A DNA stretch of 14,973 bases from Acidobacteriota bacterium (GCA_022563115.1 JADFNY010000036.1:1-14973); one strand, 5' to 3'. Shown: positions 7,579 through 14,973, counted from the stretch's first letter. Notes: generated from the sequence alone by a model not told the origin. Program-made: numbers and translations.

Positions 7579-8781
7579 CGCCGTTCGTTCATCGGGCCAG
7601 GTGCCCTCGCGGACTGCCCCCGCGAGGCGTTGCGCCGACTGGTCGAAGAAGGCTCGCCATGTCTCGAGGATGCTCGGAGTCCGCGCCGCCCTCCAAGCGA
7701 ACAAGAAGAACACCAGCGTCAAACCATTGATCAGCAACGAGTCGAGCAAGGTGACGGTCGTCGCCGTCAGGTAGCCCTGGTCGAAAACGCGGAACATCAA
7801 CACCGACGCCAGCTCGTAGATCCCCAAGCTGGCCAGCGTGTAGGGAACCACCCTTGCCAGGTTGGCGACCGCGATCACGATCGCGAAGCGCACCAGCGTG
7901 ATGTCTTTCATCAGGACGTAGCCTTCGAGGCTCGAGGAAAACGCCTGTTTCATGAGCCAGTAGCCGAGGATCTCGACGCCGAGCAGCAGGATCGACATCA
8001 ACGAGATCGCCGCCAGGAAGCCTGGAGCTTTCGCCAACTCCTTGCTTACCCGAACCAGTGCCGGTCCGTTCACCGCGGACCAAAGACGCGGCAGAAAGCC
8101 GGCCCCCTCGACGGCCTCGCCCGATCGCCCGAGCGGAGCGGTCAGAGAGACCACCGACACGACAATCACCGAGGCCCAGAAAAACGGCTCGATCGCCCCC
8201 TCCCAGCCGAGAACCACGAATCCCGCCGCGAGAACGAAGACGATGCCCAGAACCTCGAAAAACCGGTTGTGAAAGACGACCGTTCGCGCCGAGCTCGGCG
8301 AGGCTCCGCCGTCTACCAGGCACTGGACGGTGCCGAGCTCACCCGGACCGAATGGAAAAAACAGGTTGAGACCGCGGCCGAAGAAGTGGCTCGAGATCTG
8401 ATTCGGGGTCGCGGCGGAGACGCCCGCTTGGCCGGCAAGCAGCCTCTGTCGGATGCCTCTGAGCAACAACGCCGCCGACACGAAAAAGATCGCAAGCCAG
8501 AACGGCGCCCAGCCGAACTTCCGGTTGGAGACTCCGACCAGGTCGAGATCGACGTTGAGGAACCCATCGCCGACGTCAGCCACTTTGACGATGCTCAGAT
8601 CGGCAAGCTCGTCGAGAATGCGGAAGTTGGCGGCCATCTCGAGGATTCCCTTCTTGAACGCGTCGCCGTCCCACGGCGAAGGGCCTTCGGCCTCCGGCAT
8701 CAGGATGAGAAAGATGAACAGCATCAGCAGCACGCCGAAGCCGTATCCCCACGCGACGGAAAGCCCGAGTCGTTGCTTCAC
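7558..8781 (-). CDS. UPF0104 / LPG-synthase transmembrane-domain-like protein
   Basis: The 407-residue product is an integral membrane protein with several hydrophobic segments (about 11-28, 91-107, 174-192, 199-215, 245-270, 283-300, 339-364). It resembles the lysylphosphatidylglycerol synthase TM region (UPF0104, YbhN-like). The signs are GRGLNLFFPFGPGELG (135-150, the family N..P...GE motif), HNRFFEVLGI (171-180, like the following R..E segment) and VVPYTLASLGIYELASVLMF (311-330, like the PGGLGxxE region). In MprF-type proteins this region translocates lipids across the membrane. No aminoacyl-transferase domain is present, so only a transporter-like or structural role can be proposed. A polar loop of about 60 residues after the first segment is unusual. 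The start is GTG, overlapping the upstream stop as GTGA with AGGGGG 3 bases before it; the stop overlaps the next ATG. Family assignment is moderately secure, substrate unknown. Confidence 0.78.
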   Translation of the reverse strand: MKQRLGLSVAWGYGFGVLLMLFIFLILMPEAEGPSPWDGDAFKKGILEMAANFRILDELADLSIVKVADVGDGFLNVDLDLVGVSNRKFGWAPFWLAIFFVSAALLLRGIRQRLLAGQAGVSAATPNQISSHFFGRGLNLFFPFGPGELGTVQCLVDGGASPSSARTVVFHNRFFEVLGIVFVLAAGFVVLGWEGAIEPFFWASVIVVSVVSLTAPLGRSGEAVEGAGFLPRLWSAVNGPALVRVSKELAKAPGFLAAISLMSILLLGVEILGYWLMKQAFSSSLEGYVLMKDITLVRFAIVIAVANLARVVPYTLASLGIYELASVLMFRVFDQGYLTATTVTLLDSLLINGLTLVFFLFAWRAARTPSILETWRAFFDQSAQRLAGAVREGTWPDERTADGADAP

Positions 8782-11600
8782 TGTCCCCCTACCTTCCCTG
8801 CCATGAACCAGGGCATCTGGTTGGCTCGCTGCTCTTCGGCCTCGGAGACGCCCAGCATCGCGATGGCTCCTTCGAGAGTCGTGGACATCGCCGTGCGGCC
8901 TCGATACACGACCGAGAAGAGCTTGATCTGCGGCAACGGGTTTTGCAGCGAGACGATCCAGAGCGGTTCGACGTACAGCACATCCCCGCCTACCGGCAGC
9001 AACAAGGTGTGCCCCCGCACCACCTCCGAGCCGTGTCGCACCCAGAGGGTGATCTGCTGGTTGACCTGGGCGTCGTTGTCGATGAACGTGTCGACCTGTT
9101 CGGGACCCGGGAGGAACTCGCCCTGGGGTATGCGGAAGTTGACCAACCGCCCGTAGTTGCCCGGATCCTGCAACACCAACACGAGCGAACGCAGGTTTCT
9201 CGCCCCCTCCGGCGTGAACGGCATCAGCATGGCGAACTGCAGGCCGTCGGCGGCGTCGATTCCCGACCCCGCCGGCAAGTCGGCCGGATCGACCAGCAGG
9301 TTGTACCCCTCGTACGAGAACGTTATCTCGTCGGTAGTACCGAACTCCGTCAGTCCGCGGCCGATCGATCCGAGCGTCTCATCGGCGTCGTCCCACAAGT
9401 CCTCGGAGTTGTAAAACTCGATCGGGTGCCGTTGATGGTACCGCTTGTAGATGTCGTCGAACTGGACGTGAAACCACTGCAACGGGTACATGAACTGCGC
9501 GCGGACGGCTTCAGGGATCTCGGCCTCGCCGTCGAAAAGGTCGGGATAGATTCGCTCCCAGGCGTTGACGATCGGCTGGTCGGCGATCTTGTAGAAACGC
9601 ACCTCGCCCGTGAACGCGTCGAGCGTCACCTTCACAGAGTCCTCGGCGTAGTTGATGAAACGCTCGGGAAACTTCTCGACGGCGCGCTCGTCGGCCTTGT
9701 CGCCCAGCACTTCGCGGAACGAATAGGGATAGTTCGCGGTCGTGGTCAGGCCGTTGACCATCCACAACGTCGCGCCGTCGGCAACGAAAGCAAAGACATT
9801 GCTGTCCAGGAACAAGAACGGCGCGATCTTGGCGACCCGCCGCATCGGCGTCCGATACAGATGGATCCGGGTCGAGGCGTGATCGATGAACTCCGAGAAC
9901 AGGATGTTGGTGTAGTCGTTGGTGTCGAGCGCCAGGAACAGGCGTTTGACGATCGAGTCGATGCGAATGCCGCTGTCGACATCGGCGGGGAAGACAGACT
10001 CCAACCGAAACTGGTCGGTGGCGCGGTCGAACTCCTTCAAGAACCGAACGTTGGTGAGGATGTAGTCGTCCTTGGCCCCTTCGCCGAAGTAAATGCGCGG
10101 CTCGGCGACAAGCTCCGGGTGTCGGGTCGTCGGCGGAATACCCCCGACGCTGTATACGGGCCCCCCTTCGGCGCTCAGCTCGTTCACCGGGCTCATGACC
10201 AGCCCGTAGCCGTGCGTGTACATGAGCGCCGCGCTACCCCAATGGCGCAGCCACTGGCGCGGGCCGGCGAATCCGCGCGACGGCAGCTCGCGCACGGCGC
10301 TGGCGTACATACGAAGCTCGCCGTCGACCCGGTAGCGCACGGGGTCGACGGAGATGAACCGGTAGTACGGACGCAGTTGCTGCTCCTGTTCGTAGAGCTG
10401 GAGAACGGGTCCGTAGATCAAGGTGGTGTCGGCGGCTGCCATGCGCTCGTAGTGCTGAACATCCGGCGGCTCCTCGAGGTAGCTGGCCCGCGGCGGCAGC
10501 ACCGGAGCGTTGCGAACCGTCTTGCTGGCGAGCAGATCGGCGACGGAGAGAGCGGATCGGGGGGGGCGCCAATCGACCGTTTCGATGTCCTCGAGCCCGT
10601 ATCCTCGCAGGGTCGCGGAGATATTTCGGCTGATGTAGGGCAGTTGTATCGAGGGCTCGTTGGGCGCCACCAAAAGGTGATCTTTGGCGAGCAGCCCGAC
10701 AAAGAAGGCCAGATCGACGGCGAGCAGCGTCGCTCCGATCATCAACGGTCGACGCAATCCGAAACCGCTTCTCGACCCGGCGGCGCAGCGACGTTGGACC
10801 CGATAAAGGCTATAGGCAACGGTGACCATGAGCCCGGCCTCGACCAAAGTCGAGACGTTGATCAGGTTGAGCGTCGAGATCACCCCCTCGACGTCCAGGA
10901 ACTCCGCCCCGGTTCTCACACCCGAGGCATCGTTATCCTTGAACAGCAGCTGGTAGCGACCGAGGAACGTTCGAGCTACCAGCGACAGCCCCAACAACAA
11001 CAAGGCGAAGCTCAACCCGTCGGTCACCAGCTCGCCGAGCCCGAACCCGAGGCCGCGCTTGTTCTCCGGGGCCCCGTTGCGCTCCCGGAGCCGGTCGAAT
11101 CGGGAAACGAGCGCGGCGACGGCGCCCGCAGCGCCGAGCGCCGTGAGGAGCAGCAGCGAGGTCCTGATGGCGGGCAGCGTGAAGACATAGAACCCGATGT
11201 CATGGCCGAACACAGGATCGGTCTCGCCGAAGCTGCCACCGTTGAAGGCCAGCAAGTATTCCTGGTAGGTGCGCGACCATAGCCAGCCGGCGAAGATCCC
11301 GGTCCATGCTCCGAGATAGACACCGGCGTTCCGTAGAGCCGCGCTGGCGGCGTATCGGCGCAGGGGTACCGCGATCATCAGCACGAAACACACGAGCGCC
11401 ACGAAGAACAGCGTCGCTTGAGCGACGAAGTTGGTCCAGAAGATGCTTTCCTTGCCGAGACTACGGAGAAACCAGTAGTCGACGACCAGATCGGGCACCC
11501 CCCAAAGGAACAGCAACGCGTAACCGCTGTTGACGCACAACCGGAGGGACCGCCAGAGGAGCCCGGGAGCCGGGATGCAAGGAAGTATCTGTTCGTTCAT
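8778..11600 (-). CDS. UPF0182 (COG1615) family membrane protein, paralogue 1
   Basis: The 940-residue product has about seven membrane segments near 25-42, 55-79, 91-108, 135-166, 190-210, 235-262 and 286-307, then a long soluble domain. UPF0182 motifs: ETDPVFGHDIGFYVFTLPA (126-144), LLFKDNDASGVRTGAEFLDV (218-237), NEP (314-316), YFGEGAKDDY (504-513) and a closing block HTLLLPVGGDVLYVEPLW. The soluble domain is more alike between the two copies here than the membrane helices, suggesting an old duplication with a constrained outer domain. Both carry a CIPAP motif just before the first helix (Cys8 here). The ATG at 11600 lies 7 bases after the ArsB-family stop, with only a weak site (GGTGA) upstream. 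The TGA at 8778-8780 overlaps the next gene's GTG. Function unknown. Confidence 0.94.
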   Translation of the reverse strand: MNEQILPCIPAPGLLWRSLRLCVNSGYALLFLWGVPDLVVDYWFLRSLGKESIFWTNFVAQATLFFVALVCFVLMIAVPLRRYAASAALRNAGVYLGAWTGIFAGWLWSRTYQEYLLAFNGGSFGETDPVFGHDIGFYVFTLPAIRTSLLLLTALGAAGAVAALVSRFDRLRERNGAPENKRGLGFGLGELVTDGLSFALLLLGLSLVARTFLGRYQLLFKDNDASGVRTGAEFLDVEGVISTLNLINVSTLVEAGLMVTVAYSLYRVQRRCAAGSRSGFGLRRPLMIGATLLAVDLAFFVGLLAKDHLLVAPNEPSIQLPYISRNISATLRGYGLEDIETVDWRPPRSALSVADLLASKTVRNAPVLPPRASYLEEPPDVQHYERMAAADTTLIYGPVLQLYEQEQQLRPYYRFISVDPVRYRVDGELRMYASAVRELPSRGFAGPRQWLRHWGSAALMYTHGYGLVMSPVNELSAEGGPVYSVGGIPPTTRHPELVAEPRIYFGEGAKDDYILTNVRFLKEFDRATDQFRLESVFPADVDSGIRIDSIVKRLFLALDTNDYTNILFSEFIDHASTRIHLYRTPMRRVAKIAPFLFLDSNVFAFVADGATLWMVNGLTTTANYPYSFREVLGDKADERAVEKFPERFINYAEDSVKVTLDAFTGEVRFYKIADQPIVNAWERIYPDLFDGEAEIPEAVRAQFMYPLQWFHVQFDDIYKRYHQRHPIEFYNSEDLWDDADETLGSIGRGLTEFGTTDEITFSYEGYNLLVDPADLPAGSGIDAADGLQFAMLMPFTPEGARNLRSLVLVLQDPGNYGRLVNFRIPQGEFLPGPEQVDTFIDNDAQVNQQITLWVRHGSEVVRGHTLLLPVGGDVLYVEPLWIVSLQNPLPQIKLFSVVYRGRTAMSTTLEGAIAMLGVSEAEEQRANQMPWFMAGKVGGQ

Positions 11601-11607
11601 CTACGGT

Positions 11608-12870
11608 TCACCAGAGCTGCAGAATCAGCAGGGAGGCCGCCAACGTCGGCACCGTAACCAGGATGCCGACCTTGACGAACTGTGAGAGCGAGATTTCTAC
11701 CCGATGCCTGCGGCAAGCATCGAGCCACAACAAACCGGCGAGCGAGCCTATGGGCAGCAGTCGCGGTCCGAGGTCGCCGCCGACGAGAACGGCGAGGATC
11801 TCGCGCTGGCCCGCGCCGGGCGTGGATTCCAGAGCTAGCAGGTTGATGATCGCCATCGGGTGGTTGTTGAGGGCTGCAGAGCCGAGCGCCGCGGTCGTCC
11901 CGATGACCAAGAGGCTGGCATTCTGATAAACGGCGGCGAGCTGATCTACGAACCCGACGTTGCGCAGCCCGATGCCGAGCACGAACACGGCGAGCAGGAA
12001 CGCCAGGATGGGCCACGCGACCCCGCGGACGAGAAGCTCACCGGCTTTGACTCCACCGAGGCGGCTAGCCAGGAGAACCGCGAGCACTGCTCCGGCCGCC
12101 GACACCATCCATATGGCATCCCCGTCGATCGACGCGACGATCGGATAGGAGCCAACCACCGCCAGCAACAGGACGAGCATCCATCGCTGCGTCGCGTCGA
12201 GACCGGTAGGCGACCGATCTCGCCGCGCTCCCGGCGATGAAACCTTCAGCTGCGAAGCGAACAGGACTCTGAGAATCACGAAGGCAATCAGCCAGCCGAT
12301 GATCGCGATCGGCAGCATGCGCGCGGCGTACTCGTTGAAATTCAGGTTGGCGCGCGACGCGACGATCATGTTCATGGGGTTGGAAACCACGAACGGCGCG
12401 ACCCCCACCGCGGTAAAGACGGCGAACGCGAACGGCATCCGCAGCCGCGGCTCGTCCGGGTAGCGATCGTCCACGAGGGCCAGCACGAGCGGGGTCAGCA
12501 GCAGCACCGCGGCGTCGTTGTTGAGCACAGACGAGGTCAAAACGGACAGGAAGAACACCGCCGAAAACAAGCTCGTCACCGAGGAGTCGGCCCGCGAGAA
12601 GATCATCTCGCCCACTCTGGATAGCACCCCGAGGCGATGAGCTGCCGCCGTCGTGATCATGATCGAGACGATCGTGATGAAGGGCCTCCACAGGGTTCCC
12701 GCCGCCGATGCGATGTCCGTGACATCGACGACCCCGCCGACGAGCAGCAGCAAGACACTGCCGGTCGCCGCCTGGGCGGGACCGATTTGCCAACCCCGGC
12801 CGAGGCGTGGTCGGGTGACCGACAAGCTGACCGTGAGCGCGAAGGCCGAGTAGGCGAGGATCTTCAGCAT
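11608..12870 (-). CDS. ArsB-family permease (arsenite/anion transporter-like)
   Basis: The 420-residue product is almost wholly hydrophobic, close in length to E. coli ArsB (about 429). As recalled, it follows ArsB end to end: LNNDAAVLLLTP (116-127), VVSNPMNMIVA (161-171), VRGVAWPILAF (281-291), GLRNVGF (301-307), LNNHPM (334-339) and the signature GGDLGPRLLPIGSLAGLLWL (364-383). Known ArsB proteins extrude arsenite or antimonite, alone with H+ or with the ATPase ArsA. No arsR, arsA or arsC is visible here, so the substrate may differ and no gene symbol is given. The ATG at 12870 was chosen because it aligns with the ArsB N-terminus; a TTG at 12879 is the alternative, and an in-frame stop lies further upstream. 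No clear Shine-Dalgarno site precedes it. It heads the tight UPF0182 block, 7 bases before the next gene. An inverted repeat 47 bases upstream may be its operator. Confidence 0.87.
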   Translation of the reverse strand: MLKILAYSAFALTVSLSVTRPRLGRGWQIGPAQAATGSVLLLLVGGVVDVTDIASAAGTLWRPFITIVSIMITTAAAHRLGVLSRVGEMIFSRADSSVTSLFSAVFFLSVLTSSVLNNDAAVLLLTPLVLALVDDRYPDEPRLRMPFAFAVFTAVGVAPFVVSNPMNMIVASRANLNFNEYAARMLPIAIIGWLIAFVILRVLFASQLKVSSPGARRDRSPTGLDATQRWMLVLLLAVVGSYPIVASIDGDAIWMVSAAGAVLAVLLASRLGGVKAGELLVRGVAWPILAFLLAVFVLGIGLRNVGFVDQLAAVYQNASLLVIGTTAALGSAALNNHPMAIINLLALESTPGAGQREILAVLVGGDLGPRLLPIGSLAGLLWLDACRRHRVEISLSQFVKVGILVTVPTLAASLLILQLW

Positions 12871-12916
12871 TGGCGACAAGCTTGCGGCATTCGGCCGCCC
12901 AGGATGCCACGGAACG

Positions 12917-12943
12917 GTCCTGATCGTGTCAGATTCTCAGGAC
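12917..12943. promoter_or_regulatory. Candidate operator: perfect 7-bp inverted repeat before the permease gene
   Basis: GTCCTGA (12917-12923) and TCAGGAC (12937-12943) are exact inverted copies separated by 13 bases. They lie in the 116-base intergenic region, 47 bases upstream of the permease ATG. A nested CTGA/TCAG pair lies within. There is no T-run on either side, which argues against a terminator. I see no convincing -35/-10 pair, so use as an operator is inference from position and symmetry. Confidence 0.4.
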
Positions 12944-12986
12944 AAACACACCGACGGCGCGCCAACCAGAGTGTGGAAAAACCCTG

Positions 12987-14885
12987 CTAGTCGCGGCGAC
13001 TCGGCCGGCCGAGAAAATTCTCCATTACCCAGACGTCGGCACGGTTACCATCGCCCCGATACGACAGAATTCGGCTCCCGTCCGGGTGCAACGTGACACC
13101 GCGGAGCGGCCGCTCACTCGTGCCCAACAACTCTGGGGGACCGCCGCCGACCGGCACCCGCCAGAGCTCATCGGTCTGGCTCTCGGGGCTCGCCATGACG
13201 AAAACGACGTATCGACCATCGGGCGTCCAGAAGAGCGCCTCCCCACCGATCGTCTTCGCCTCGGGGTGCTCCTGCTTCCATTCCGGTGTGGCGCTCACGC
13301 CTTCGGGCACGATGCGGAAAATCTCGTGAGGAACACCGCCTGACGCGGGCAACAGGGCGATTCCCTCGTCGTAGGTGAAGACGAGCCGGCGGCTGTCGGG
13401 CGAAACCGCGATTTGGTGCACGTGCCCGGTATAGAGATGGTCCTCGATCTTCCTGGCCCGGTCGCGGGCGACGATGGTCTCGTCGTCCCGCCACAATCCC
13501 CAGGAGCTGACGTAGTAGAGCATTCTCCCGTCACGCGAAAGAGTGGGCATTCTGAATGCACCGCGCGAGCCTGGAGCCTCCTGGACGATGATCGTGACGG
13601 CGCCGCTGCGTACGTCGATCTCGTAGAAACCCCAACGGCCCCTCGTGTCTTGCCCTCGAACCAAGATCGAGTCCCCATCCGGATCCCAATCGGCGGGCTC
13701 GAAGCGACGAAGCTGCGGAAGGAGCTCGTGCTCGTCGCCGCTCTGAAGGGAGCGAATGACGAGCGCGCGACGCCCGGGAAGGCCGGGCGCGCCGCTGGCG
13801 CCCGACAGGTAGGCAAGGCGCTCACCATCGGGCGACCAGATGGCGGGACCGTCGCCTCCCTCGTAACGGAGCATGAGCTTTTGCGGAGGCCCGGCCAACT
13901 TGCCGTCGGCTCCGAGCTCGGTAACGTACACGTCGCTGCCGAGGAATTCCTGGCTGTAGAAGTAGGAGCCGTCGCGACTGAATCCCATGGGATGAAGGCC
14001 GTAGACGCTCTTCTTGACCAGCATCGGGTCGGTGTCGTGGTGCCCTTCGACGACGCCGACCTTCCACACGTCCACGGTCCCCGACCGGTTGCTGCCAAAA
14101 ACAATCTCGTCGCCGTCCGGTGTCCAGAGCGGGCCGTAGTCATCAGCCGGGTGGCTCACCACCACCGTGTCGCTCGAGCCGTCAGCCGCCAATACGAAGA
14201 GGTCGCGCTCCGGCGCCCCCGGCCGTGGCGGGAAGTCATAAACGATCCAGCGCCCATCGGGTGACAGGCTCATGTTCATGGGCCGGCGCCAATCCATCGA
14301 CTTCAGGGCACGCAAGCTACCGTCGGCCAAGTCAATGAACGCGATCTGGTGGCTTCCGTCGGCTCTCTCGACGAGGGTCAAGATCCGGTCGCCGTCGGGC
14401 GTCCACGCGTCCGGACGTGGATACACGACGTCTTCGCTCCGGTACACGACCCGCGGCTCGAGGTCGTCGAGGTTGGCGACCCGAAGCTCGTAACGGCCAT
14501 TACGCCACCAGGCGTACGCCAAGCTTCGGCCGTCGGGTGACCAGACCGACTCGCCTGCGAACCGGTCGGTCGGCTCCCACGACGTGGTGTCGAGGTCGAA
14601 GGTCTCGCCCGTTGCCAGATCGCGAATGGACATGCTCGGAGGCTCTTGTTTCGAAAACGACAAGTAGCGACCGTCCGGAGAGGGGGCGCCGAGGATATCG
14701 TCTGCCCTCGCCCACACCTGGCGTACGACGATGCCCAAGGCAGAGCCGGCGCGGGTCAGCGGTTCGAGCGCTACCAATCGGGCCCGCGCTTCGGCAACCA
14801 TGTCAGCCTGTTCGGCGTAGTCGATCAGAACCTGCTCGTAGGCCTCCCGTGCCTCGTATTCTTCCTTGTTCGGTGGCTGGCTCAT
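12987..14885 (-). CDS. TolB/WD40-like beta-propeller repeat protein
   Basis: The 632-residue product starts with a helical, TPR-like stretch (EEYEAREAYEQVLIDYAEQA, then AEARARLVALEP; residues 8-42). A WD40-like/TolB-type propeller (PD40) fills the rest. About 12 blade motifs are visible, such as SPDGRYLSF (69-77), SPDGRSLAYAW, TPDGDEIVFGS, SPDGERLAYLS and TPDGRYVVFVM, enough for two six-bladed propellers. The tail ADVWVMENFLGRPSRRD resembles the ends of propellers fused to kinases or TPR domains in Acidobacteriota-like genomes. No signal peptide, lipobox or membrane helix is visible, so it may be cytoplasmic or N-terminally reduced. The ATG at 14885 was chosen because it lies 4 bases after the stop of the upstream frame; the reading frame stays open to an ATG at 14972, but that extension is not propeller- or TPR-like. 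It probably mediates protein interactions; no partner is known. Confidence 0.82.
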   Translation of the reverse strand: MSQPPNKEEYEAREAYEQVLIDYAEQADMVAEARARLVALEPLTRAGSALGIVVRQVWARADDILGAPSPDGRYLSFSKQEPPSMSIRDLATGETFDLDTTSWEPTDRFAGESVWSPDGRSLAYAWWRNGRYELRVANLDDLEPRVVYRSEDVVYPRPDAWTPDGDRILTLVERADGSHQIAFIDLADGSLRALKSMDWRRPMNMSLSPDGRWIVYDFPPRPGAPERDLFVLAADGSSDTVVVSHPADDYGPLWTPDGDEIVFGSNRSGTVDVWKVGVVEGHHDTDPMLVKKSVYGLHPMGFSRDGSYFYSQEFLGSDVYVTELGADGKLAGPPQKLMLRYEGGDGPAIWSPDGERLAYLSGASGAPGLPGRRALVIRSLQSGDEHELLPQLRRFEPADWDPDGDSILVRGQDTRGRWGFYEIDVRSGAVTIIVQEAPGSRGAFRMPTLSRDGRMLYYVSSWGLWRDDETIVARDRARKIEDHLYTGHVHQIAVSPDSRRLVFTYDEGIALLPASGGVPHEIFRIVPEGVSATPEWKQEHPEAKTIGGEALFWTPDGRYVVFVMASPESQTDELWRVPVGGGPPELLGTSERPLRGVTLHPDGSRILSYRGDGNRADVWVMENFLGRPSRRD

Positions 14886-14889
14886 CGAG

Positions 14890-14973
14890 TCAATCCCGGA
14901 AAACCGGGCAAGTCCTCTTGAGATCAAGGAACTCCACAGCCGAGTCCGCCAGTATCCGGCGCTTGGTTTCATC
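14890..14973 (-). CDS. C-terminal end of an upstream gene, possibly amidohydrolase
   Basis: A frame enters from the right edge, encodes 27 residues (starting DETKRRILADSAVEFLDLKR) and stops with TGA at 14890-14892, four bases before the propeller gene ATG. The composition looks like a genuine charged C-terminal helix. It is reminiscent of amidohydrolase ends of the type ETRRKILxxNAxRFFGL, but 27 residues cannot settle the family. If real, it places the propeller gene inside a longer operon and confirms its start. Confidence 0.4.
   Translation of the reverse strand, partial: DETKRRILADSAVEFLDLKRTCPVFRD

Noticed and set aside
6447..7592. A 381-codon minus-strand frame overlapping the second UPF0182 gene
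   Set aside because: The product is Arg/Gly/Ala-rich without domains, while the overlapping frame encodes a clear UPF0182 protein. It is only notable as the frame entered if the 19-base duplication is removed.
7528..9156. A 542-codon open frame on the plus strand
   Set aside because: It is antisense to the UPF0104-like gene and the ends of both UPF0182 genes. The low-complexity, charged composition and lack of motifs mark it as a shadow.
8943..11282. A 779-codon open frame on the plus strand
   Set aside because: It lies entirely opposite the first UPF0182 gene. Its product is rich in Arg, Gln, Glu and Val with no recognisable motif, as expected for an antisense shadow in GC-rich coding DNA.
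12917..12943. Intrinsic terminator after the propeller gene
   Set aside because: The arms are only 7 bp with a 13-base spacer, and no T-run follows on the minus strand. An operator is more plausible.
14886..14972. N-terminal extension of the propeller protein to 14972
   Set aside because: The added 29 residues match neither TPR nor signal sequence, and a second frame ending at 14890 better explains the DNA. Kept as an alternative only.

Overview
The window is a GC-rich bacterial segment in which every supportable gene lies on the minus strand, so transcription runs from the right edge to the left. The gene content suggests a Gram-negative environmental bacterium, possibly Acidobacteriota or a similar deep-branching phylum. 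The clues are a TolB-like propeller protein ending in a VWVMENFL-type tail, a DUF1800/DUF1501 pair, UPF0182 proteins and a secreted RTX-repeat protein. This taxonomic guess is inference: there is no rRNA or other marker gene.

Right to left, the layout is as follows. (1) The last codons of an upstream gene, perhaps an amidohydrolase, stop at 14890. (2) A 632-residue protein with about 12 TolB/WD40-like blade motifs follows (12987-14885). (3) A 116-base gap, the longest non-coding stretch here, carries a perfect 7-bp inverted repeat 47 bases before the next gene. (4) Then comes a tight run: an ArsB-family permease (11608-12870), a UPF0182 giant membrane protein (8778-11600), a UPF0104/LPG-synthase-TM-like membrane protein (7558-8781), a second UPF0182 paralogue (4691-7561) and a small secreted protein with a Ca-loop-like motif (4207-4716). 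Three of these junctions overlap (GTGA, ATGA and a 26-base overlap) and the fourth has a 7-base gap. (5) DUF1800 (2383-4173) and Tat-exported DUF1501 (1086-2333) follow after 33- and 49-base gaps. (6) A signal-peptide-bearing RTX repeat protein (1-1041) runs off the left edge.

The most distinctive feature is two UPF0182 paralogues flanking a flippase-like UPF0104 membrane protein in an overlapping gene block, headed by a permease and ending in secreted proteins. The spacing suggests these parts are made together at the envelope. No function can be assigned to the UPF0182 proteins from sequence alone. A putative envelope or export module is the reasonable hypothesis, not a conclusion. No tRNA, rRNA, CRISPR array, insertion sequence or clear intrinsic terminator was seen. 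No gene-free stretch reaches 300 bases.
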